From Neisseria sp. (GTDB lineage Bacteria; Pseudomonadota; Gammaproteobacteria; Burkholderiales; Neisseriaceae): DNA of 64,000 bases. The stretch covers positions 1-64,000 of the forward strand of contig JAUNMN010000004.1 in assembly GCA_030531795.1 (NCBI GenBank). The letters run 5' to 3'. Position 1 is the first letter of the stretch. Each line of letters starts with the position of its first letter. Position numbers and translations under genes: made by a program. Shown here piece after piece: positions 47,690 to 54,784 of this stretch. A model generated the notes under the pieces. The model saw only the letters and a program-made list of their open reading frames with translations, had not been told where the DNA came from and ran no database searches.

Positions 47690-48124
47690 ATGAAAACAAC
47701 CTACGAAACCGACTTTGCTAAGTGGGCGGCGGAACAGGCGGGATTGCTGCGCGCAGGGCTGGTCAACAGCATAGATTTCAAAAACTTGGCAGAGGAAATA
47801 GAAGATATGGGCAGAAGTGAGCAGCGCGAATTGGAAAACCGTTTACAGGTGCTAATTTGTCATTTGCTCAAATGGAAATTCCAGCCCGAACGACGTGGAA
47901 GCTCTTGGTTGGCAACCATACGGGAACAACGCAGACGCATTGACAGACGGCTCAAAGAATCACCGAGTTTGAGAAGCAGGCTGAATAACGCGGAATTCTA
48001 CGCAGATATTTGGCTTGACGGTGTAGCGGAAGCCATACGGGAAACCGGGCTGGACGATATATTTCCCGAGTCTCCTATTTGGACGGCAGATGAGGTTTTA
48101 GAGAGTGCATTTTTGCCAGAATAA
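47690..48124 (+). CDS. DUF29 family protein (module 1 cargo)
   Basis: A 144-residue protein of the DUF29 family: 'TDFAKWAAEQAGLLRAGLVN', 'LAEEIEDMGRSEQRELENRL', 'HLLKWKFQPERRGSSWLATI' and a C-terminal acidic end. The family is common in cyanobacteria and sporadic in proteobacteria, and its function is unknown. The second of two ATG codons is chosen because AGGAG sits 7 bases before it. It lies in the virB cluster, between two small minus-strand units, and is not a T4SS component. A strong bidirectional terminator follows. Confidence 0.85.
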   Translation: MKTTYETDFAKWAAEQAGLLRAGLVNSIDFKNLAEEIEDMGRSEQRELENRLQVLICHLLKWKFQPERRGSSWLATIREQRRRIDRRLKESPSLRSRLNNAEFYADIWLDGVAEAIRETGLDDIFPESPIWTADEVLESAFLPE

Positions 48125-48125
48125 T

Positions 48126-48159
48126 AAGAAAACCTGCAAAGCGATTTGCGGGTTTTCTT
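48126..48159. terminator. Terminator after the DUF29 gene
   Basis: AAGAAAACCTGCAAA pairs with TTTGCGGGTTTTCTT (two G-U pairs) around GCGA; T-rich on both sides. Confidence 0.8.
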
Positions 48160-48204
48160 GCCTGATATACTCTTTTGTTGTCTCAACCTGCAAACGCAGA
48201 TAAA

Positions 48205-48240
48205 ATAAAGCCGTTGGATGCGTCAACACCCAACGGCTGC
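48205..48240 (-). terminator. Terminator of the module 2 peptide mRNA
   Basis: AGCCGTTGG and CCAACGGCT form a 9-bp stem followed in the minus direction by TTATTTTA, 16 bases after the 21-codon ORF. Confidence 0.8.
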
Positions 48241-48255
48241 TTTTAAAATTCTGCT

Positions 48256-48321
48256 TTACCAAGCATTAGCCGAAAGCAGACAAAGCACAATAAACAGCGT
48301 TACTTTTATTGTTATTTTCAC
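48256..48321 (-). CDS. 21-residue hydrophobic peptide, candidate type I toxin (module 2)
   Basis: GTG start, reads MKITIKVTLFIVLCLLSANA then W-stop: a positively charged N-end and a hydrophobic helix. A textbook ribosome site (AAAGGAGGT, 48331-48339) sits 9 bases upstream. TATAAT lies at 48423-48428, a long folded leader separates the two, and a terminator ends the unit. The peptide differs from the module 1 peptide, but the arrangement is the same. It could instead be a regulatory leader peptide. Confidence 0.5.
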   Translation of the reverse strand: MKITIKVTLFIVLCLLSANAW

Positions 48322-48334
48322 GAGATTCACACCT

Positions 48335-48462
48335 CCTTTCGGGCGGCATGATTTGAGTCTCGCGATACGCCTGAAAGTTTTCCAGACCTAGGCGTACTGC
48401 GTAACTCAGCCGCCTGACGTGAATTATACCCAAACCCGCTTTTTGAACGAAGCGGGTTTTTT
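48335..48462 (+). ncRNA. Predicted antisense RNA of module 2
   Basis: The region folds as an extended hairpin with nested stems: GGCGGC/GCCGCC, TGAGT/ACTCA and TACGCC/GGCGTA. It ends at AACCCGCTT-TTTGAACG-AAGCGGGTT plus T-run (48433-48462). Stem sequences differ from module 1 yet remain paired. The 5' end and promoter are not determined. Confidence 0.45.
48423..48428 (-). promoter_or_regulatory. Promoter -10 of the module 2 peptide mRNA
   Basis: TATAAT in GGGTATAATTC, identical in context to module 1. Confidence 0.55.
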
Positions 48463-48463
48463 A

Positions 48464-48492
48464 TTGCCTGAATAGAAAAAACTTGCTACCAT
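48464..48492 (+). promoter_or_regulatory. Conserved promoter ahead of the AntA-domain gene
   Basis: TTGCCT, 17 bases, TACCAT, as in module 1. Confidence 0.5.
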
Positions 48493-48514
48493 AAAAGTGC
48501 TGTTCAATAGCAGC

Positions 48515-48571
48515 GCAGGCTTGGCAGCCTGTTTCTTTCAAACGGCAACAACGCCGCGTCATGCGGTTTTT
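48515..48571 (+). terminator. Two attenuator-like hairpins in the AntA leader
   Basis: CAGGCT-TGGC-AGCCTG (48516-48531) is followed by TTTCTTT, then CCGC-GTCAT-GCGG (48554-48566) is followed by T6. The first corresponds to the DUF29 attenuator. Confidence 0.55.
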
Positions 48572-48630
48572 TGTTTGCAAAACCAATCCGTTTCAGTTTT
48601 CGTCAAATTTGGGAAAACTTTTACGGGGCG

Positions 48631-48722
48631 AGCTGGGCGGGACATCGCAAGATGTGCTGCTTCCGTTTGAGCAGTCTGCCAACCTGCCCAGCTTTCGTCC
48701 CACCCAATCTTGGCAGGTTGGC
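48631..48722 (+). promoter_or_regulatory. Structured leader RNA of the AntA-domain gene
   Basis: AGCTGGGC (48631-38) pairs with GCCCAGCT (48686-93) and encloses ACATC-GCAA-GATGT (a GNRA tetraloop) and CTGCT/AGCAG. GCCAACCTGCC (48678-88) pairs perfectly with GGCAGGTTGGC (48712-22) and overlaps the first stem, so the two cannot both form fully. It ends 36 bases before the start codon, suggesting a switchable leader. Family unknown. Confidence 0.5.
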
Positions 48723-48758
48723 GGATGGAAGTTCAAACTTTCAAACGGAGCAAACAAA

Positions 48759-49637
48759 ATGAACTCTAAAAATCTCATTCCCGTATTCAACGGGCAAATT
48801 TTCAATTCCCAAACCTTACTTTGCGATGCCCGTAAACTGCATAAATTCTTGCAAGTTGAAACTCGCTTTAATATGTGGATTCAACGCCGTATTGAAGAGT
48901 ATGGTTTTATAGAAAATCAGGACTTTTTGAGTTTTGCACAAAATTGTGCAAAACCTCAAGGAGGTAGAAAAAGTACCGAGTACCACCTTACCCTGGACAT
49001 GGCAAAAGAGCTGGCGATGGTAGAGCGCAACGAGCAAGGACGCGCGGCACGCCGTTATTTTATTGAATGTGAAAAACGACTTGCTGAACAAGTGGTGCCG
49101 TCTGCACATAAGAAGTTGCCCGCACTGATTAAAAAACGCATACGTTGTCGAGATGATTTGTCTTTCACACGTCGAGATGTATATGGCAAGTTAATCAATT
49201 GGCAACCGCCAACTGATGATTTGGGCATGTATGATTGGTATGAAGCCTATGCCATTGGCGAAAAATGGTTTGCTGAAATCATTGACCTGACTTTTAATAA
49301 TCCTGAAGAAGCCTATTTTGCAATCGCGCAATCTACACGATTGATGACGGCATATGTTGCCAACACCTCTAAACAGGGTTTGGGATTTGTGGAAGGCTTT
49401 TTTGAACGTATGGCACGACATACGCTGGCTGGTATTTTGGCACATCGTGATGGAATCACTTTTCCATTTGCATCAGGTTCAGGACGAGATGCGGATTTGA
49501 CTCATTATTTGGGACAGGCAGAACCACAAATCAATGATGATTTATTTTGGCAAGCATGGAATGAATCGGCTGAATGCCGTCTGCGGTGTTATCAGAGCAA
49601 ATTAGCAGAGCTTGCAAAGGGAAGGGATAAGCTGTAG
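48759..49637 (+). CDS. AntA/AntB-type antirepressor-domain protein (module 2 cargo)
   Basis: A 292-residue protein. Residues ~1-115 form a phage AntA/AntB-type antirepressor domain ('NSQTLLCDARKLHKFLQVET', 'MWIQRRIEEYGFIENQDFLS', 'STEYHLTLDMAKELAMVERN', 'GRAARRYFIECEKRL'). The C-terminal ~170 residues ('PPTDDLGMYDWYEAYAIGEK' onward) are not recognised. The start is placed at 48759 after AACGGAG; the open frame back to 48561 is leader RNA. A DUS lies inside. It may regulate the element, but no repressor target is visible. Confidence 0.75.
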   Translation: MNSKNLIPVFNGQIFNSQTLLCDARKLHKFLQVETRFNMWIQRRIEEYGFIENQDFLSFAQNCAKPQGGRKSTEYHLTLDMAKELAMVERNEQGRAARRYFIECEKRLAEQVVPSAHKKLPALIKKRIRCRDDLSFTRRDVYGKLINWQPPTDDLGMYDWYEAYAIGEKWFAEIIDLTFNNPEEAYFAIAQSTRLMTAYVANTSKQGLGFVEGFFERMARHTLAGILAHRDGITFPFASGSGRDADLTHYLGQAEPQINDDLFWQAWNESAECRLRCYQSKLAELAKGRDKL

Positions 49638-49679
49638 TCATTTTTATGGCATCACAGTGTATTTTAGTTTTTTTAAGAA

Positions 49680-49738
49680 GCCACTTGAAGTATTTCAAGT
49701 GGCTTTTGTTTGTCTTGCTGCCATATGGCAGTTTTTTT
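49680..49738 (+). terminator. Tandem hairpins upstream of virB5
   Basis: GCCACTTGAA/TTCAAGTGGC (10 bp), then the perfect palindrome CTGCCATATGGCAG plus T7. The virB5 ribosome site follows 10 bases later. Confidence 0.7.
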
Positions 49739-49759
49739 ATATCCAGTAAGGAGCTTATT

Positions 49760-50428
49760 ATGAAACAATTTAAACTTAAAAGTGCGGTTGGCGCGGTTTT
49801 GGTTGCCAGTAGTTTATTAACCGCTCCATTAACTGTTAAAGCCAGTGGTATTCCAGTTGTAGACGGTGCCGCGGCTGCTCAACGGGCAGCTAATTTCATC
49901 AAAGAAATGCAGGAAATGGCAAATCAGTTAGCGACGATGAAAAATCAGTATGAACAACAGGTGAAACAATTCAAATCCATGACTGGCTCACGAGGTTTGG
50001 GCAATATTTTGAAGGACACCGTAAAAGACCATGTGCCGTCTGAATGGAGTGCAATTTACGGCGACATCAAAAATGCTGATTATAAATCGGTAATTCATGG
50101 TAAATCGTATGATACCAATATCAGCGATCGTACTTTGGCAAAGAATTATCAAGATATTCAGGAAGTGTTTAACTCAAATAAGCAGCAATTGAGTAATCTG
50201 GAAAATTTGATGAATCAAATCAATAACACGCAAGATATGAAGGCGGCTGCCGATTTACAAAACCGTATTGCGGTTGAACGTGCCAAAATTGCCAACAATC
50301 AAACCAAGTTGGATATGCTTGACCGTTTATATGCACGTCAGCAGGAAGTGAACAGCCGTAATTATGCTATTCGTGAGGCTTGTATGGCGCGAAATATGGC
50401 TACTAAAAATTATTCTGCGTGCAAATAA
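49760..50428 (+). CDS. virB5: VirB5-type pilus tip protein
   Basis: Secreted minor pilin/adhesin, 222 residues. Signal peptide ('LKSAVGAVLVASSLLTAPLT', 'VKA'), then helical heptad-like segments ('EMQEMANQLATMKNQYEQQV', 'LSNLENLMNQINNTQDMKAA'), the VirB5/TrbJ form. The start is the ATG at 49760 after AAGGAG; the longer upstream frame crosses two hairpins. It resumes the virB order after the cargo modules. Confidence 0.85.
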   Translation: MKQFKLKSAVGAVLVASSLLTAPLTVKASGIPVVDGAAAAQRAANFIKEMQEMANQLATMKNQYEQQVKQFKSMTGSRGLGNILKDTVKDHVPSEWSAIYGDIKNADYKSVIHGKSYDTNISDRTLAKNYQDIQEVFNSNKQQLSNLENLMNQINNTQDMKAAADLQNRIAVERAKIANNQTKLDMLDRLYARQQEVNSRNYAIREACMARNMATKNYSACK

Positions 50429-50438
50429 GGTAAATGCA

Positions 50439-50467
50439 ATGCCCAACTGATGTTGGGCATTTTTTTC
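50439..50467 (+). terminator. Terminator-like hairpin upstream of virB6
   Basis: ATGCCCAAC-TGAT-GTTGGGCAT followed by T7, just before the virB6 ribosome site (TTAGGAG). Confidence 0.7.
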
Positions 50468-50480
50468 TTAGGAGAAAATA

Positions 50481-51401
50481 ATGTCTGGTAGTTATTTCTT
50501 GGATATGTCCAATCTCTTAATGAATGGCATGGGCAGTAATTTATTTGCTAAATCTGGCAATCTAATCAGCAGTATTGCACCATTTTTTCAAGCTGGCTTT
50601 GGATTGTATATGCTCTTAATTGCCCTTGATTATTACAAAAGAGGATTTGATGAGAGCATTGTTGATTTGTCAAAAAGAGCAATCGGTTGGTTGGTCATTA
50701 TTGCTTGCGCCTTTAACGCAGGGCAATACGGCAAAATTGCTAATTTCTTATGGGGGCTACCTGATGGATTAAGTGGGTTATTTGGAACAAGTGAATATAC
50801 TGCTAGTGCATTGGATAATAATTTTAATTATTTGATGGATATGTGGTCGAAAATTCAGGCTTATGCCGCAGGTTTGAGTTTCAGTGAAGTTTCAGATAAG
50901 TTATTGATTTACTTTACAGGAATCGTTATATTATTTTTGGGCGGCATATTTTTTATCATGACTTTTGCCTATTATTTAGTAGCCAAATTATCGCTCGCAA
51001 TGGTTATCTTGATTGGTCCATTATTCGTTGCATCAATGCTGTTTCCTTCAACAAGGCAGTGGGGCATGAATTGGATTGGGCAAGTTTTGAATTATGCAAT
51101 CACGATTGTGTTTTTTACCATTTTGGGTGCGCTACAAAATGATTTTTTCAATAACCATATGAAAAATGTTTTCACTGGTGAAATTTTCTCGGCGGCAATA
51201 GTGCTTATGGCATTACCCGTTTTTGTCTTAGGAACATTATTGTTTCTGATTGTTGCTTTGAATATTCCATCTATTGCAGCGGCATTAACAGGCGGTGCTT
51301 CTGCTAATACTTATGGTCGCCAAGTTGGGCGTATGGGTGTTATGGCGTTTAAAGCACTCAGAGGCTTGGGTGGCGGTTCTGGTGGTAAAGTCTCAAAATA
51401 G
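50481..51401 (+). CDS. virB6: VirB6/TrbL inner-membrane T4SS channel protein
   Basis: A 306-residue polytopic protein with about six hydrophobic segments ('APFFQAGFGLYMLLIALDYY', 'LLIYFTGIVILFLGGIFFIM', 'LSLAMVILIGPLFVASMLFP', 'VLMALPVFVLGTLLFLIVAL') and a Gly-rich cytoplasmic tail. The pattern 'RQWGMNWIGQVLNYAITIVF' is typical of VirB6. Its role is the inner-membrane passage of DNA/protein. A small membrane protein follows after 15 bases. Confidence 0.9.
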   Translation: MSGSYFLDMSNLLMNGMGSNLFAKSGNLISSIAPFFQAGFGLYMLLIALDYYKRGFDESIVDLSKRAIGWLVIIACAFNAGQYGKIANFLWGLPDGLSGLFGTSEYTASALDNNFNYLMDMWSKIQAYAAGLSFSEVSDKLLIYFTGIVILFLGGIFFIMTFAYYLVAKLSLAMVILIGPLFVASMLFPSTRQWGMNWIGQVLNYAITIVFFTILGALQNDFFNNHMKNVFTGEIFSAAIVLMALPVFVLGTLLFLIVALNIPSIAAALTGGASANTYGRQVGRMGVMAFKALRGLGGGSGGKVSK

Positions 51402-51416
51402 TGTAAGGAGCTGATT

Positions 51417-51614
51417 ATGACTCTGTTTAAAATATGTTTTTGGATGATGTGTCTTACTTTTTTAACGTTGCTTGCGGTTACATTTGCATTAGGAGAAGTG
51501 CCGCGTTACATCATGAATAGAATTGGCTTATGCTTGATTATTTCCATATCTGGCATGATAGTTTCTGTTGCATGCTCACCGCCAGTAGTGATTATTAAAA
51601 AGGATGACGATTAA
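51417..51614 (+). CDS. Small two-helix membrane protein of unknown function
   Basis: 65 residues: helix 'ICFWMMCLTFLTLLAVTFAL', loop, helix 'IGLCLIISISGMIVSVACSP', acidic end 'KKDDD'. TAAGGAG precedes it and it is 15 bases after virB6, so it is probably in the operon. I do not recognise a family. Position between virB6 and virB7 is where some systems keep entry-exclusion proteins (Eex), but these are usually lipoproteins and this has no lipobox. Confidence 0.6.
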   Translation: MTLFKICFWMMCLTFLTLLAVTFALGEVPRYIMNRIGLCLIISISGMIVSVACSPPVVIIKKDDD

Positions 51615-51682
51615 GAAGTAGTGAATGACAGATGAGTATGAAAACATCAAGTCTTTATTCATCAATTTTTAATTTTTTTCAA

Positions 51683-51708
51683 AACACCTCTTTGTGAGGT
51701 GTTTTTTT
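51683..51708 (+). terminator. Terminator-like hairpin upstream of virB7
   Basis: AACACCTC-TTTGT-GAGGTGTT followed by T6, ending about 20 bases before the virB7 start. Confidence 0.7.
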
Positions 51709-51731
51709 ATGCCTAATTCAAAGGAAATATC

Positions 51732-51857
51732 ATGAAAACATTTTTGTCTATTGCCTTTTGCTTGACCGTGCTTTGTGCTTGTTCAAGCAAAGAACCACCA
51801 CAGCCATACGGTACATCTTTTCCTATTAATTCAGTTGTTATCCAAGGGGGTAAATAA
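51732..51857 (+). CDS. virB7: VirB7-like outer-membrane lipoprotein
   Basis: 41 residues: signal 'MKTFLSIAFCLTVLCAC' with the lipidated Cys at 17 (lipobox LCAC), then 'SSKEPPQPYGTSFPINSVVI'. AAGGAAATATC precedes the start. Its last base is the first of the virB8 ATG (TAATG). Size, lipobox and position just before virB8-B9 identify it as VirB7, which stabilises VirB9 in the outer-membrane core. Confidence 0.82.
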   Translation: MKTFLSIAFCLTVLCACSSKEPPQPYGTSFPINSVVIQGGK

Positions 51858-52573
51858 TGTCTCCGCAAAATCATCAACAAACCAAATCAAAAGGTGCTTC
51901 TCACAACAAAATGGGCATTGAATTTATTCAAGCAGCAAAGGATTTTGAAAAATCAGAAATTGATCGTGTTCATAAATCGGCAAAAATTGCATGGCGTATC
52001 AGTGGGGCTTGTTTATTGATTACGGGATTGGCTGTTGGCGCGGTAGCAGGGCTAACACCGATGAAAGAAACGCGCCCTTATGTGATTAAGGTAGATAACA
52101 ATACAGGGGTAACTGATATTGTTACTGTGATGAAGACACAAGAACAGACTTATGGAGAAGTCGTCGATAAGCATTGGTTGGGGCAATATATTCAATTTCG
52201 TGAAAGCTATGATTGGTTCACGATTCAAGATAGCTATGATGCAACAATGCTCATGAGTTCACCAGAAGTGCAGGCAGAGTTTGCCAAGATTTATAACGAT
52301 AATCCGCAAGCACCGCATAAAATTTTGAAGAACAACTTCAAAGTGGTAGCCAAGGTAAAAGCCATTACTTTTATTGGTAATACGGCTCAAATTCGTTTTG
52401 AAAAACGTATGTTGCCAGTGACGGGGGATTTGAATAAGGAATTTCCCGTTCAAAATATGATTGCAACTATAGGTTATGAGTATGCGAATCAGCCAATGAG
52501 TGAAGAATCAAGACGTGTAAATCCTTTGGGCTTCCAAGTTACCAGCTATCGAGTTGACCCTGAGGCACTGTAA
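51857..52573 (+). CDS. virB8: VirB8 inner-membrane T4SS protein
   Basis: 238 residues: short cytoplasmic N-terminus, one helix ('IAWRISGACLLITGLAVGAV') near residue 38, then the periplasmic VirB8 domain ('YVIKVDNNTGVTDIV', 'YIQFRESYDWFTIQDSYD', 'VQNMIATIGYEYANQPMSEE'). Start overlaps the virB7 stop by one base. It scaffolds the assembly of the channel. Confidence 0.93.
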   Translation: MSPQNHQQTKSKGASHNKMGIEFIQAAKDFEKSEIDRVHKSAKIAWRISGACLLITGLAVGAVAGLTPMKETRPYVIKVDNNTGVTDIVTVMKTQEQTYGEVVDKHWLGQYIQFRESYDWFTIQDSYDATMLMSSPEVQAEFAKIYNDNPQAPHKILKNNFKVVAKVKAITFIGNTAQIRFEKRMLPVTGDLNKEFPVQNMIATIGYEYANQPMSEESRRVNPLGFQVTSYRVDPEAL

Positions 52574-52583
52574 AGGAGTTGAG

Positions 52584-53429
52584 ATGAATATGAAAAGCAA
52601 AGTAGCAGCAACACTGATAATGGCTATGATGCCAGCAGTCGCAGCTGCGGTAGCCATTCCGCTTGGCTCATCTAAAGATGGGCGTATCCAGAGTGTTATG
52701 TATAACCCAAATGATGTTGTTCATGTTCGCGCGCGTGTCGGAGAAGCGGTATTGGTGCAGTTGGAAGCTGATGAGCGAATTGATGGTGAAACAGCAGTGT
52801 TGGGAATGGGTTATGCCGATGGTTGGAAGGTTGCAGTTAGAGGCAATAATTTGGTTTTTAAACCAGCAGCTGCATCACCTGCCACTAATCTTTTGATTAC
52901 CACCAATAAAAATCGTACATACGCTTTTGAATTGTCATTGGCGGCTAAAAAGTCAGGTAAAAGGGTACAAAAAACGACTTATATTCTTCGTTTTATCTAT
53001 CCTGATACGGCGGAATACAAAGCTCGTATAGCAGCAGAAAAACAAGCTCGAGCTTTGAAACGTTTGGAGCAAGTGGGCAGTATTCCACACGCCAAACATA
53101 ATTATGAATATTGGGGCTATGGTCATAAGTCCCTTGCACCAACAGCAGCCTACGATAATGGTCGCTTTACTTATTTTAGCTTTAATAATGGAAAAGAGTT
53201 ACCACTTATTTATAAGGTTATGGAAGATGGCACAGAAGCATTGCTGAATACTCATATTGAGGAAGATACCGTAGTGATTCATGAAACAGCCAAGAAGTAT
53301 ATCTTGCGTCTGGGCAAATCGGTATTGGGTATTGAGAATCGCGGTTATAACGAAAGTGGTTTATTCAATCGCACGGGAACAAGTGATAAAAATCTTGTAA
53401 GAATTACCGCGCAAAAGGAGAGCAAATGA
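52584..53429 (+). CDS. virB9: VirB9 outer-membrane core protein
   Basis: 281 residues with a signal peptide ('AATLIMAMMPAVAAAVA'), an N-terminal beta domain ('GRIQSVMYNPNDVVHVRARV') and a C-terminal VirB9 domain ('YEYWGYGHKSLAPTAAYDNG', 'TYFSFNNGKELPLIYKVMED'). The start at 52584 follows AAAGGAG (a second ATG is two codons later). It overlaps virB10 by ATGA. Confidence 0.93.
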   Translation: MNMKSKVAATLIMAMMPAVAAAVAIPLGSSKDGRIQSVMYNPNDVVHVRARVGEAVLVQLEADERIDGETAVLGMGYADGWKVAVRGNNLVFKPAAASPATNLLITTNKNRTYAFELSLAAKKSGKRVQKTTYILRFIYPDTAEYKARIAAEKQARALKRLEQVGSIPHAKHNYEYWGYGHKSLAPTAAYDNGRFTYFSFNNGKELPLIYKVMEDGTEALLNTHIEEDTVVIHETAKKYILRLGKSVLGIENRGYNESGLFNRTGTSDKNLVRITAQKESK

Positions 53430-54730
53430 AACTCTTTAATCAATTTAAACGTAAGAAAACAGCAACGTTTGAGCAAACTAATGCAGTTGCAGACGGCACA
53501 GATAAGCCAGAAACGTTGGCTGAATCGGTTCAAAATGAGCAGGTAGAACCAGGAATGCCACTGAATTTAGACCAAAATACGCCAAATAAAAATATGCGTA
53601 GAGTGGCTTTTGCAGGTGTGGGTTTGATTGCCGTTGGCGTTATCGTGTCTGGGTTGATTGGTTTTAGTGGCACAGATGAAATGGAAGCAGAGGAAGTCAA
53701 GCCAGAGAATGCGCCTACAGTAACGCGAGATAAAGATTTTGCGAGAGATAAGTCAGAAATCGTTCAAGCAGATGCGATGGCGGCTTCCGAAGCGTTGCCA
53801 GAAGGAATATCTGCATCAGCACCTACGGTAACATCGCCTGAAAATCCCCCAGTGGCAATTGCTGCGCCAGAAGCACCTGTTTATCAAACAGCCCCGATTT
53901 CATCTGTTCCTGCTATACCTGCACCAGAAGTAGACCCAAGATTAGGAGGGGATGTAGTCGTCAATACTGGTAACAGTAGTGTTTTAGGAAATGGAGATAA
54001 TGGTTCTAGTCAAACTCAAACGGGTGGCGCAATCACTGCGCGAGAGGATGCCAGTGATGGAGAAGGGAATCACTCAGGAAGCAATAATTTTGCTTCTCGT
54101 TTAAATGCGACAGGAACTGCAAGCGTCCATGCAAAACGTCGAGGAGATGCCACATATTTGTTGTCTAAAGGCACGAACATTCGTTGCGGTCTTGATACCA
54201 AAATCGTTACAACACAACCAGGGTTTACACGTTGTATCGTTTCCAAAGATGTATATTCCGCTAATGGAAAAACACTGTTAATTGAGCGTGGTAGCAAAAT
54301 TATTGGTGAGCAAACTTCTGCTTTGGTACAAGGACAAGCACGAGTGTTTGTGTTGTGGAACGAAGTAGAAACCCCATCAGGCGTGAAGGTATCTATCAGT
54401 AGCCCAGGTGCTGGCTCATTGGGTGAAAGTGGGCATGGTGCGTATGTGAATTATCATTTTTGGCAACGCTTTGGTGGTGCATTGTTGATTAGCCTGATTG
54501 GAGATGTGGCTGATAGTTTAAATAACTCTTCCAACAGGGGTAACAATAATAATATCACGTACGAAAACTCGACTGAGGCTGCGCAGCAAATGGCAACAGA
54601 AGCCTTGAAAAACAGCATCAATATTCCGCCTACTGGGACAATTAATCAAGGTGCTTTGATTAATATTATGGTGGCACGAGATGTGAATTTTGATAAAGTG
54701 TACGAATTGGTTAATCCATATGGTTACTGA
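53426..54730 (+). CDS. virB10: VirB10/TrbI envelope-spanning protein
   Basis: 434 residues: cytoplasmic N-terminus, helix 'AFAGVGLIAVGVIVSGLIGF' near residue 55, a Pro/Ala-rich periplasmic stretch ('PVAIAAPEAPVYQTAPISSV'), and the C-terminal TrbI beta-barrel domain ('KGTNIRCGLDTKIVTTQPGF', 'LIERGSKIIGEQTSALVQGQ', 'YVNYHFWQRFGGALLISLIG'). Coupled to virB9 through ATGA. It transmits energy between membranes. Confidence 0.93.
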   Translation: MKLFNQFKRKKTATFEQTNAVADGTDKPETLAESVQNEQVEPGMPLNLDQNTPNKNMRRVAFAGVGLIAVGVIVSGLIGFSGTDEMEAEEVKPENAPTVTRDKDFARDKSEIVQADAMAASEALPEGISASAPTVTSPENPPVAIAAPEAPVYQTAPISSVPAIPAPEVDPRLGGDVVVNTGNSSVLGNGDNGSSQTQTGGAITAREDASDGEGNHSGSNNFASRLNATGTASVHAKRRGDATYLLSKGTNIRCGLDTKIVTTQPGFTRCIVSKDVYSANGKTLLIERGSKIIGEQTSALVQGQARVFVLWNEVETPSGVKVSISSPGAGSLGESGHGAYVNYHFWQRFGGALLISLIGDVADSLNNSSNRGNNNNITYENSTEAAQQMATEALKNSINIPPTGTINQGALINIMVARDVNFDKVYELVNPYGY

Positions 54731-54740
54731 TTCAGAGATG

Positions 54741-54770
54741 GTCTGCCTGAAATACGGCAGACTATTTTTT
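54741..54770 (+). terminator. Terminator-like hairpin upstream of virB11
   Basis: GTCTGCC-loop-GGCAGAC followed by TATTTTTTT, 15 bases before the virB11 start. Confidence 0.7.
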
Positions 54771-54784
54771 TGGGAAATATAGCC

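Larger units (their letters stand above)
48417..48539 (+). repeat. Module direct repeat, copy 2
   Basis: Pairs with 47506-47627. Shared blocks include ACGTGAATTATACCCAAACC, ACTTGCTACCATAAA and AGCAGCGCAGGCTT. Confidence 0.85.

Noticed and set aside
47000..48500. CRISPR array as an explanation for the repeats here
   Set aside because: There are only two diverged ~122-bp copies spaced by a gene; no short regular repeats, spacers or cas genes.
51634..51699. 21-codon frame between the 65-residue protein and virB7
   Set aside because: No good ribosome site, and its end forms part of the terminator stem; unlike the two module peptides it has no promoter or terminator of its own.
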